Source: Bacillota bacterium (GTDB taxonomy: Bacteria; Bacillota_I; Bacilli_A; RF39; UBA660). Taken from it: DNA of 61,909 nt. The stretch is from the NCBI GenBank assembly GCA_015059195.1, contig SVAW01000005.1, positions 1 through 61,909 on the forward strand, read 5' to 3'. Made by a program: the position numbers and the translations under genes. Under the pieces are notes generated by a model, which saw nothing but the letters and a program-made list of their open reading frames with translations, searched no databases and was not told the origin of the DNA. Positions 24,605 to 32,227 of this stretch are shown piece by piece; position 1 is the first letter of the stretch, and every line of letters starts with the position of its first letter.

Positions 24605-26659
24605 TTATATAAACCTGAAAATGTAATCCATCTTATCATAATCTAAAAGACTTAATACCTCTTGTCCAGATTCTGGTTCATAATACTCAAGTATACCATT
24701 TGAATTTTTATATATTATCAGTTCATTTCCTTCCGGTATCATACAATGATGTACACCACCAATACCTGATATTATTTCTTGATAAGCTCCAACAGAAAAT
24801 ATAGCAATATATAATTCTTCGCCATTATTTATTTTTGGCATATTTATTTTAACATTCTCATCTTGTAAAAAGTATCTATCATCTGGGTCACAAGTTTCAC
24901 CACCTAAAATTACTGGAATAGAATCATTTTGGGCCAAATTAATTGGTAGAATGGTAAATTCTTGATTAATTCCCCACATATCAGGAGTCATATTCATCAA
25001 ACTGCCATTTATAATATACCAATTATGATTATTAGCTTGTTTAGTAAAATCTATTTTATAAATATAAAAACTATGATCAGCGGCTGTAAATCTTCCATGC
25101 TCACCGATTAAATGAGGTTCTTTTATATTATTTATCTTAGATAATACAGAACTTGTATACACAATTTTATCCACTAATTCATCATAATTAAATTCATAAT
25201 CTATAGAATACTTAACTGGTAAACCACCACCAAAATCAAAATATTCTAAAGAATTATATAGTTTTTTTAATTTGCAATATATATCAAATATATTTCCATA
25301 TCCTTTTATATAATTATCTATATTCGTAATTGTACCACCAAAGTGAAAATGAAAGATCTTAAGTTCTAAATTATTTGAATCATTAATTTTTTTTGCTATA
25401 TCAAAAATTTTTGATTCATCAAAACCAAAACGATTATCAAACTCATCTTCGGTAGAAAAATCATTCTTAATAAGACGTGCCTCGAAATCACTATTATATC
25501 TTATACCAACATTAATTTTATATTCTTTCAAACTACTTAATAATTCAAATTCTTTTTCGTTTTCAATAACAGGTATAACATCAATTTTTTTATCTAACAA
25601 TTTTTTTAATACTTCAATATAATTTTCGTTTTTAAAACCATTACAAATCATTCTAAAACCTGGTTTAATTATTCCGCATTCTACTAAAGATAGAACTATG
25701 TTAATATCATATGCCGAAGAAAACTCTAACATGTCCACACTTTTTAATGCAGTTAATACAACTTCACTATAGTAATTTGCTTTCGTAGCATATGCATAAT
25801 TATAATTTGCACCATATTTATATTTTTTTATTTTTTCAGAAAATAAATTTTTTAAGTAATTTATTCTTTCTGTTATAATGGGCGTGTAAGCAACTTCCAA
25901 TGGTGCTTTATAATCTTGAACTAACTTATACAAATTCACATCTTTAAACCATAATTCATTATCTTTATAACTCAAATATTCGTGATTATCAACAATTGAT
26001 TTGTCATATTTTTCTTCAACATAGTTTTTTATATGTAACTTATTAACATTATCACACATTTCGAACATATCTGGACTAAATGTTTTTGCATACTTAGCAT
26101 CATCACTAAGTACAAAACATGGTTGCATTTTTAATGATTTTAGATATTTTTCACCATCTGCACTGACTTTTTCTGCAAATACATATTTTATATTAACGCC
26201 GTTCTTTTTTAAACTATAAATCCAATTAACTAATTCTTCATTCAAAATTTTAAAAGTTTTCTTGTTATAAAATTTAGAATTTTTATTTTCTGTTTCTAAT
26301 ATTTTATCACGATATTTTTGATTAATTACTGTACTGAAAATATAAATATCACCAGAAGCATTCTTTCTTATTTTACAAAAAGTTTGAGAATTGATAGCTT
26401 GTTTATAATTAATATCAGATACTATATAATCGGTTGCAAATTTATGTTTTAATAGAAAAGGTGTTAAATAACCTACAAGTTCATTTTCATGATTATTCCA
26501 AAGCACAATCGTACTCTTTTCACTTGCATAAAACCATTCTAGAGCCTGTTCTTTAGAAAGTTTATCTTTGTCATCAAATGTTTCATTATCTAATTCCCAT
26601 GTTTTTAAGTATATTTCTTCGCTTAAATTTTCACCTGTTAATATTTCATATTTCTCCAT
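24605..26659 (-). CDS. GNAT-like domain fused to a PLP-dependent amino acid decarboxylase
   Basis: The C-terminal ~430 residues are a fold III PLP decarboxylase of the ornithine/diaminopimelate/arginine group. The PLP lysine is in YATKAN (Lys293). IFHFHFGGT, YFDFGGGLPV and GEHGRFTAADH follow, and GGETCDPDDR near the end supplies the CD motif. These are closest in pattern to biosynthetic arginine decarboxylase (SpeA). The first ~230 residues look like an acyltransferase (GNAT) domain (SEKSTIVLWNNHENELVGYL). The 684-residue start at 26659 has GAGAGG at 6 nt. It follows a transglutaminase-like gene by 52 bp. A decarboxylase-acetyltransferase making an N-acyl polyamine or a modified diamine is inference. 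Confidence 0.8.
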   Translation of the reverse strand: MEKYEILTGENLSEEIYLKTWELDNETFDDKDKLSKEQALEWFYASEKSTIVLWNNHENELVGYLTPFLLKHKFATDYIVSDINYKQAINSQTFCKIRKNASGDIYIFSTVINQKYRDKILETENKNSKFYNKKTFKILNEELVNWIYSLKKNGVNIKYVFAEKVSADGEKYLKSLKMQPCFVLSDDAKYAKTFSPDMFEMCDNVNKLHIKNYVEEKYDKSIVDNHEYLSYKDNELWFKDVNLYKLVQDYKAPLEVAYTPIITERINYLKNLFSEKIKKYKYGANYNYAYATKANYYSEVVLTALKSVDMLEFSSAYDINIVLSLVECGIIKPGFRMICNGFKNENYIEVLKKLLDKKIDVIPVIENEKEFELLSSLKEYKINVGIRYNSDFEARLIKNDFSTEDEFDNRFGFDESKIFDIAKKINDSNNLELKIFHFHFGGTITNIDNYIKGYGNIFDIYCKLKKLYNSLEYFDFGGGLPVKYSIDYEFNYDELVDKIVYTSSVLSKINNIKEPHLIGEHGRFTAADHSFYIYKIDFTKQANNHNWYIINGSLMNMTPDMWGINQEFTILPINLAQNDSIPVILGGETCDPDDRYFLQDENVKINMPKINNGEELYIAIFSVGAYQEIISGIGGVHHCMIPEGNELIIYKNSNGILEYYEPESGQEVLSLLDYDKMDYIFRFI

Positions 26660-26711
26660 TTTATTCCTCTCTTTCAAGCTTTAGATAAACTTAATAATTT
26701 TTTATTAAACA

Positions 26712-27590
26712 TCACTTTTGTGGCGGTAAAGAGGCAACTATATTTTGTAGTTCTGCTTGTTGCAATGTCATACTCCCAACCTTATATAGACGAACTTGAC
26801 CTGTGCTAACCTTTTTTATCCCTTGAGAATTCTTAACATATTCATAGTCATCAAAACTTTTATTTACGCCATTCAATAACACACCTTCTATTTCATCCAG
26901 TCTGATACCGCCTTGGAACGGTGCAAAATCAACTGCTATACCATTTGAAAAAACTGATACAGGAAGACTATAATCAAGTAACAGAAACTTATCTTTAGCA
27001 CGAGCTATATTAAAACAATGTGGTTCTACTTTTCCATTATTCTCAATACATCCCATACAGTAATAAACATCAATACCAAATAATGATAATAAGTTCTGAG
27101 CTAGTGCCGCTCTTTCTGTACACATTGCTACATTTTTACCCTTTAAATCCCCTATTTCAAAGCTAGCAATCTTTTCAAAATATTCATCATCTGTTTTAGT
27201 AGTGGACCACGCTATTTGATCAAAGTATGCATCTCTCATGTCTTTTCCATCTGACACAATACCAAAATAAATATTTATATAGTCTTCTACAGACTTAACC
27301 AAATAACCAATATTATTAATGTTCATTTTTTTAATGTGTCTAGCAAATTCATAAATATAATCTGTTGTTTTCATAGAGTATGTATTAGCAGACCAATTAC
27401 TATATTTTATTCTAGAATCCGGATGTATAAAGCCTTTATATGTTGCGATTTTAGATATTGCAGTTAAATTTTCAGCAAAGCCTAAAACCCTCCTCTCTTC
27501 CGAATGTTCTGTCGCTTTTTTAATCGCATCATCTACTATTGAATTTAATTCGTCTAGAGAACAATTGTTAAGCATATTTAATAAATCCAT
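26712..27590 (-). CDS. transglutaminase-like protein
   Basis: The 292-residue protein carries a Cys-His-Asp arrangement in the order and spacing of the transglutaminase-like / cysteine-protease superfamily: AMCTERAALAQNLL (Cys157), EPHCFNIA (His191) and FLLLDYSLP (Asp206). The helix after the Cys and the strand with the His fit the core fold. No signal peptide is present, so it acts in the cytoplasm. GGGAGAGG precedes the ATG at 27590. It is the first gene of a two-gene unit with the decarboxylase fusion and is divergent from the dehydrogenase, suggesting joint work on an amine or peptide. Confidence 0.65.
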   Translation of the reverse strand: MDLLNMLNNCSLDELNSIVDDAIKKATEHSEERRVLGFAENLTAISKIATYKGFIHPDSRIKYSNWSANTYSMKTTDYIYEFARHIKKMNINNIGYLVKSVEDYINIYFGIVSDGKDMRDAYFDQIAWSTTKTDDEYFEKIASFEIGDLKGKNVAMCTERAALAQNLLSLFGIDVYYCMGCIENNGKVEPHCFNIARAKDKFLLLDYSLPVSVFSNGIAVDFAPFQGGIRLDEIEGVLLNGVNKSFDDYEYVKNSQGIKKVSTGQVRLYKVGSMTLQQAELQNIVASLPPQK

Positions 27591-27730
27591 AAAAGCCTCT
27601 CCCTTACAAAATATATTATACAATAAAACTTATATTTTTCCTATCCTATGAAAATGTCATTAGTAGCTTTAAGTTTTTACAATTATAACTTTATATATGC
27701 ATAATGCATGTAAACTACCATATAATTTTG

Positions 27731-27759
27731 TTGACAATACATTCATAAATTTATATAAT
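27731..27759 (+). promoter_or_regulatory. promoter of the dehydrogenase gene
   Basis: Perfect TTGACA (27731-27736), 17-bp spacer, perfect TATAAT (27754-27759). The expected transcript start near 27766 rules out an upstream start codon and supports ATG 27781 with GGAGG. Confidence 0.88.
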
Positions 27760-27780
27760 CAAGATAAGAATGGAGGATAT

Positions 27781-28839
27781 ATGGAAAAGATAAAATTTAT
27801 TCAAATTGGTTGTGGAAAGATGTCTATCTATACTATGAGATATGCAATTGAAAATGGAATGGAAATTGTTGGTGCTGTAGATATCAATCCAGAAGTTATT
27901 GGCAAAGACGTTTCATCAGTTTTGGGTGGCGATATAACTGGTGTAAACATTAACCACGTTAATGAATTAGATTCATTGTTAAAAAATATTAAACCTGATG
28001 TGGCAATCGTTACTACAATGAGTTTAATGACTGATCTAAAAGATGTTCTGATGATTTGTGCTCAAAATGGTGTAAATGCTATCACTACTTGTGAAGAGGC
28101 ATTCTATCCTTTTAATTCTTCACCAAAAATAACAGAAGAATTAGATAAAGTTGCCAAAGAAAATAATTGTACTATTACAGGAAGTGGATATCAAGATGCT
28201 TTCTGGGGGAATTTAATTACTACTATCGCTGGTGCTACTCATAACATCACCGCAATTAAAGGATCTTCTTCATACAATGTCGAAGATTATGGTATTGCTC
28301 TAGCTAAAGCTCATGGCGCAGGACTTACATTAGAACAATTCGACAATGAGGTTGCTAGCATAGATAGAATTAGTGAAGAAGAAAGAAATCAATTAATTAT
28401 TAATGGAGAGTTTGCTCCAAGTTATATGTGGAATACTAATGGATGGTTATGTGACAAATTAGGACTAACACCAATTAGTCAAACACAAAAATGTGTACCT
28501 ATGACTTGTGAACAAGATATCTACTCATCTACTCTAAATATGACTGTTAAAGCTGGTGATGCAACTGGGATGAGTGCAGTTGTTACTACCGAGACCAAAG
28601 AAGGTATCACTATTGTTAGTGAATGTATTGGAAAAGTTTATTCTGAAACAGATTGTGACAAAAATGAATGGACTGTATATGGCGAACCAGATACTACTTT
28701 TGTGGTAACTAGACCGAATACAGTTGAACTTACTTGTGCATCAATCGTTAATAGAATTCCAGATTTATTAAAAGCTCCTGCTGGGTTTGTTCCAACATCC
28801 CAAATGGGAGAATTAAAATATCAAAAAATAAACAAATAA
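27781..28839 (+). CDS. 2,4-diaminopentanoate dehydrogenase-like oxidoreductase
   Basis: The 352-residue protein starts with a Rossmann motif (IKFIQIGCGKMSIYTM) and AVDINPEVIGKDV. It has the dihydrodipicolinate-reductase-like C-terminal half with TGSGYQDAFWGNL and KGSSSYNVEDYG. Overall this matches 2,4-diaminopentanoate dehydrogenase, an NAD(P)-dependent enzyme of anaerobic ornithine breakdown. The other genes of that pathway (ornithine racemase, aminomutase, thiolase) are not in the window, so a different amine substrate is possible. It is divergent from the transglutaminase-like/decarboxylase pair and ends at a bidirectional terminator. Confidence 0.75.
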   Translation: MEKIKFIQIGCGKMSIYTMRYAIENGMEIVGAVDINPEVIGKDVSSVLGGDITGVNINHVNELDSLLKNIKPDVAIVTTMSLMTDLKDVLMICAQNGVNAITTCEEAFYPFNSSPKITEELDKVAKENNCTITGSGYQDAFWGNLITTIAGATHNITAIKGSSSYNVEDYGIALAKAHGAGLTLEQFDNEVASIDRISEEERNQLIINGEFAPSYMWNTNGWLCDKLGLTPISQTQKCVPMTCEQDIYSSTLNMTVKAGDATGMSAVVTTETKEGITIVSECIGKVYSETDCDKNEWTVYGEPDTTFVVTRPNTVELTCASIVNRIPDLLKAPAGFVPTSQMGELKYQKINK

Positions 28840-28840
28840 A

Positions 28841-28871
28841 AATGAAGCACCTTCGCTTCATTTTTTTATTT
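28841..28871. terminator. bidirectional terminator
   Basis: AAATGAAGC and GCTTCATTT pair around a 6-nt loop, with T7 on the plus side and A-rich sequence on the other. Confidence 0.85.
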
Positions 28872-29321
28872 TTTCTTTTCAGATTCAGTTTGTCCCAAAG
28901 CGAAATAGCTGTGTTCTTGATCTTGCCTAATCAATTCTCCACCATTATTAACAACCGTTCTTATAGCGGCTGTATTAGTATTGCTCACTTGGGCTTCTAC
29001 AACTAAATCATTAGCTATCACAATATCTTTTAGTAACGATAATGCTTGCGTTCCATATCCTTGCTTTCTATATGGTTTTAAAATTCCAATATCAACTTCC
29101 TGTGTGCGCGTTCTCGCATTATCAACAATCATAACAAAACCGATTGTATTTTTTTGTTGTTGAATAAACGCTACATAACATGCATTTAAAAGTCTAGAAA
29201 CAGTATTTCTTTGACCGGAAAAAACATTACGTAAATCTTCATCATTATTTATCATTCTCTGAATTTTGACAAGCGAATTTTGATCATCTAACTCTATTCT
29301 TTTTAAAATAACATCACCCAT
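28866..29321 (-). CDS. GNAT family N-acetyltransferase
   Basis: This 151-residue GNAT protein has the acetyl-CoA pyrophosphate loop in GILKPYRKQGYGTQAL (Q-x-x-G-x-G-like) near residue 82 and the later SNTNTAAIRTVVNNGGE segment typical of motif B. It transfers an acetyl group to an amine, but the substrate is unknown. It has its own RBS and lies between divergent genes. Its closeness to the decarboxylase-dehydrogenase block is suggestive only. Confidence 0.85.
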   Translation of the reverse strand: MGDVILKRIELDDQNSLVKIQRMINNDEDLRNVFSGQRNTVSRLLNACYVAFIQQQKNTIGFVMIVDNARTRTQEVDIGILKPYRKQGYGTQALSLLKDIVIANDLVVEAQVSNTNTAAIRTVVNNGGELIRQDQEHSYFALGQTESEKKK

Positions 29322-29405
29322 ATCATCACCTATTTTTATTATATCATAACTGGTTTTTATTCCAAAATTAATTCCCTTTTCATATAATATAGTGGTGATG
29401 TTTAC

Positions 29406-30089
29406 ATGAACTATAAAAATTTAAAAAAATATATTTATATAGTTTTATCTATATTAGTATTAATACTATATACTAAAGATATTGATTTTAGTGGTAAATC
29501 ACATTACAAAGAAATAACAGTTATTAATGAACCAGATATTAAGAGCGTTTTAGTAAATAAAAATTATAAACTGCCAATAGAATACGTTCCAAACGATTTA
29601 ACATTAATTTCAAATTTATATGCATATGAAAACAAATATTTAAGAAAAGAAGCCAAGGACGCTTTTGAACAATTAAGTCGTGATGCAAGCACATTAGGAT
29701 ATAAAATAATTGCTGTTTCTGCATATCGTGATTATTACTATCAGGACCAATTATATAATAATTATATCAAAGAAAAAGGTAGTCAGTATGCAGATAAATG
29801 CTCTGCTCGTCCAGGACATTCTGAACACCAAACAGGACTTGCAGTAGATGTGATGGGTTCTAATAACGATTATGATCATTTTGAAAATTCTCTAGAATTC
29901 GAATGGATGAAAAATAATGCGCATCATTATGGATTTATTTTAAGATATCCGGAAAATAAAACTAAAATTACTGGTTTTAAATATGAACCTTGGCATTATA
30001 GATATGTTGGCATAACAATAGCAAATATAATCTATCAGGAAAACATAACACTAGAAGAATATTATGATAAATATATAAATTTAAATTAA
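29406..30089 (+). CDS. VanY-type D-Ala-D-Ala carboxypeptidase
   Basis: A single N-terminal membrane helix (YIYIVLSILVLILYT) anchors a zinc peptidase domain outside the cell. Zinc and catalytic motifs are GHSEHQTGLAVDV (SxHxxGxAxD) near residue 138 and EPWHYRYVG near 198, with SAYRDYYYQ before them. These define the M15B/VanY family, which removes D-Ala from peptidoglycan precursors. The 227 residues match the family. GGTGAT precedes the ATG and CATATAATAT lies 15-20 bp above. A bidirectional terminator follows. Confidence 0.92.
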   Translation: MNYKNLKKYIYIVLSILVLILYTKDIDFSGKSHYKEITVINEPDIKSVLVNKNYKLPIEYVPNDLTLISNLYAYENKYLRKEAKDAFEQLSRDASTLGYKIIAVSAYRDYYYQDQLYNNYIKEKGSQYADKCSARPGHSEHQTGLAVDVMGSNNDYDHFENSLEFEWMKNNAHHYGFILRYPENKTKITGFKYEPWHYRYVGITIANIIYQENITLEEYYDKYINLN

Positions 30090-30112
30090 AAAGCACTAAG
30101 TGCTTTTTAAAA
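30088..30112. terminator. bidirectional terminator
   Basis: AAAAAGCACT and AGTGCTTTTT pair almost without loop. It serves the VanY gene and the oppositely directed small Cys/His-rich gene. Confidence 0.8.
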
Positions 30113-30391
30113 TCCATTACATCCACCACAATCGTTGTTTATAACTACATCTTCCTCAGAACAACTATATTGTGGAGTATATGTATGTGTGTAAATATGT
30201 TTGTTTATTGTGTGAGTATGAATTGGACAACAATGTGGCACTTCATGATAAAATTCTTTTTCAATACATTTAGTAACAGTTGGCTCTACTACAGGATTTT
30301 CCATCATTGGTTGATTAGCATATCCACCACCAAATCCGAATCCATTGCCAAATTGTCTGTCGTTGCAACAACACTTCTTATTAAATAGCAT
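30107..30391 (-). CDS. small Cys/His-rich protein, CotD-like
   Basis: This 94-residue protein has CCC near the N-terminus, a Gly-rich segment (GNGFGFGGGY), and a core with clustered His and Cys (EVPHCCPIHTHTINKHIYTH) followed by a Tyr-Thr-Pro stretch, ending in CGGC. The VPH-x-HPxHTTxVNxHxxxHxHY pattern of the spore coat protein CotD family is recognisable though divergent. CotD-like proteins also occur in bacteria not known to form spores, so its presence does not prove sporulation. It is monocistronic with a GGGGG RBS. Confidence 0.6.
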   Translation of the reverse strand: MLFNKKCCCNDRQFGNGFGFGGGYANQPMMENPVVEPTVTKCIEKEFYHEVPHCCPIHTHTINKHIYTHTYTPQYSCSEEDVVINNDCGGCNGF

Positions 30392-30507
30392 ATAATTAAA
30401 TCCCCCTTATCTAATTTATCATATGAGGGAGTTAGTTTTATGAATATGTTATTTGCCTTAAATTACCAAATTAATAGTTTTTTCGGGAAAAAATGACTTT
30501 TTTTTAT

Positions 30508-30530
30508 TTGTTCAAATACAATTTGAACAA
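30508..30530. promoter_or_regulatory. operator of the XRE regulator
   Basis: TTGTTCAAAT and ATTTGAACAA are perfect complements around ACA (23 bp in all). The palindrome lies about 50 bp before the regulator's ATG, in the upstream promoter region, as expected for autoregulation. Confidence 0.7.
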
Positions 30531-30581
30531 TTGCGAATAATTCTTTTTCTTTTTTGGCATAATAAAATTGGTGGTAGTAGT

Positions 30582-30818
30582 ATGATTGGTAAATTAATTA
30601 GATTTATGAGGAAAAGAAATAAACTTTCCCAAAAACAATTGGCGGATTATTTGCAAATAGCGAACTGCACGCTATCTCATTATGAGGTTGAAAGTCGTGG
30701 TGTATCATTTGGTGATATGGTAAGAATTGCAGAGGCTTGTGATTTTTCCGTTAGATTTGTCGACAACAAGACAAATGAAGTCTTTGAATTAAGTGACATG
30801 AAAAGAAAAGACGTTTAA
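30582..30818 (+). CDS. XRE family transcriptional regulator
   Basis: A 78-residue protein made of one helix-turn-helix domain (LIRFMRKRNKLSQKQLADYL, then CTLSHYEVESRGVSF) plus a short beta tail (VRFVDNKTNEVFEL). The start at 30582 has GGTGGT at 6 nt; an in-frame upstream ATG would lie in the promoter. A 23-bp palindrome upstream is its probable own operator. Targets besides itself are not evident in the window. Confidence 0.88.
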   Translation: MIGKLIRFMRKRNKLSQKQLADYLQIANCTLSHYEVESRGVSFGDMVRIAEACDFSVRFVDNKTNEVFELSDMKRKDV

Positions 30819-30848
30819 AAAATGGATTTGAAAATCCATTTTTATTTT
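30816..30848. terminator. bidirectional terminator between the XRE gene and ffh
   Basis: AAAAATGGATTT and AAATCCATTTTT pair around a 3-nt loop and are flanked by T- and A-rich sequence. Confidence 0.8.
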
Positions 30849-30851
30849 ACC

Positions 30852-32159
30852 CTAAAACGGCATTTTTAAATTACCATTTTTTAACTGTTTCATCATTTGT
30901 TTCATTTGTTCAAATTGTTTTAATAAACGATTAACTTCTTCTACGGTTCTTCCGCTACCTTTTGCGATTCTAATTTTACGACTAGCTTTTAAAATTTCAG
31001 GATGTTTTCTTTCTTGAGGTGTCATCGATAATATTATAGCCTCAATATGTGCCATATCCTTTGGATTTACCTTAACATTATTAAGTCCCATTTTATTAGC
31101 ACCTGGAATCATCTTAAGCAAATTCTCTAAAGGTCCTAATTTTTTTATTTGTTTTAATTGACTTAAGAAATCTTCTAAATCAAATTCTCCCTTTTGCATT
31201 CTCTTCGCTGTTTTTAAAGCCTCATCTTGGTCTATTACCTCTTCTGCTTTTTCAATCATAGTCATAAGGTCACCCATGCCTAAAATACGAGTGGCCATTC
31301 TGTCAGGATAAAACTCTTCTATTCCATCCATTTTTTCGCTAATACCCACAAACTTAATAGGAACATTAGTTAAATGACGAATAGAAAGCGCTGCCCCTCC
31401 TCGTGTATCACCATCTAGTTTAGTTAAAATAGCTCCAGTTAGTGGAAGTGTATTATTAAACCCTTCAATAACATTAATTGCATCTTGACCAGTCATACTA
31501 TCAACTACAAGTAGTATTTCTTGTGGATTAACATTTTCATTAATGTTCTTTAACTCATCCATCAACTCATTATCAATATGTAACCTTCCGGCAGTATCTA
31601 TTAAAACATAGTCAAAGCCATTCTCTTTCGCATATTTAATCGCATTGCCAGATATTTCTATAGGATTTCCTTTTCCTTCTGTATACACCTCAATATTTAA
31701 TTCCCGTCCAATTTGTTTTAATTGATCGATTGCTGCAGGTCTATAAACGTCACAAGCTACCAACAAGGGTTTCTTGTGATATTTCTTTCGTAACATCAAA
31801 CCAAGTTTTCCAATCATTGTGGTTTTACCAGTTCCTTGTAACCCCACTAGCATAAGAGTAGCTGGATTCCCATTTACATTTAAATCCTTCTTTTCTCCAC
31901 CCAAAAGTTCTACTAACTCATCTTTTAATATCTTAACAAATACTTCTCCCGGTTTTAGACTTTTTTTAACCTCTTCGCCTAAAGCTTTTTCCTTAACGTT
32001 ATTTACAAATTCTTTTACTACTTTATAATTGACATCAGCTTCTAATAGTGCAAGTCTTATTTCTCGCACCACATCGCTAATGTTATCTTCAGTTATTTTA
32101 CCGTATCCTTTTATTTTGTCTACCGCATTTTGTAATCTTTCTCCTAAACTTTCAAACAT
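30852..32159 (-). CDS. ffh: signal recognition particle protein Ffh
   Basis: Ffh binds signal sequences and 4.5S RNA and docks with FtsY for membrane insertion. The N and GTPase domains carry GLQGTGKTT near residue 107, DTAGRLH near 190 and TKLDGDTRGG near 248. The M domain from about 300 holds the RNA-binding helix-loop-helix (RIAKGSGRTVEEVN). It ends in a Met-rich tail (QMKQMMKQLKNGNLKMPF), and its 435 residues are typical. It is the last gene of the ftsY-small membrane protein-ylxM-herA-ffh run. Confidence 0.97.
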   Translation of the reverse strand: MFESLGERLQNAVDKIKGYGKITEDNISDVVREIRLALLEADVNYKVVKEFVNNVKEKALGEEVKKSLKPGEVFVKILKDELVELLGGEKKDLNVNGNPATLMLVGLQGTGKTTMIGKLGLMLRKKYHKKPLLVACDVYRPAAIDQLKQIGRELNIEVYTEGKGNPIEISGNAIKYAKENGFDYVLIDTAGRLHIDNELMDELKNINENVNPQEILLVVDSMTGQDAINVIEGFNNTLPLTGAILTKLDGDTRGGAALSIRHLTNVPIKFVGISEKMDGIEEFYPDRMATRILGMGDLMTMIEKAEEVIDQDEALKTAKRMQKGEFDLEDFLSQLKQIKKLGPLENLLKMIPGANKMGLNNVKVNPKDMAHIEAIILSMTPQERKHPEILKASRKIRIAKGSGRTVEEVNRLLKQFEQMKQMMKQLKNGNLKMPF

Positions 32160-32202
32160 ATAATCACCATATCCATTATATAATAAATAACCTTAAATTA
32201 CT

Positions 32203-32227
32203 AGAAAAAGAGTTATATTAACTCTTT
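32203..32227 (-). terminator. terminator after HerA paralog 2
   Basis: AAGAGTTA and TAACTCTT (AATA centre) pair and run into T5. It separates the HerA gene from ffh, so ffh may need its own promoter in the 58-bp gap. Confidence 0.6.

Noticed and set aside
27697..27780. Longer N-terminus of the dehydrogenase from ATG 27697
   Set aside because: A consensus promoter lies at 27731-27759, inside that extension, and GGAGG precedes ATG 27781, where homology begins.
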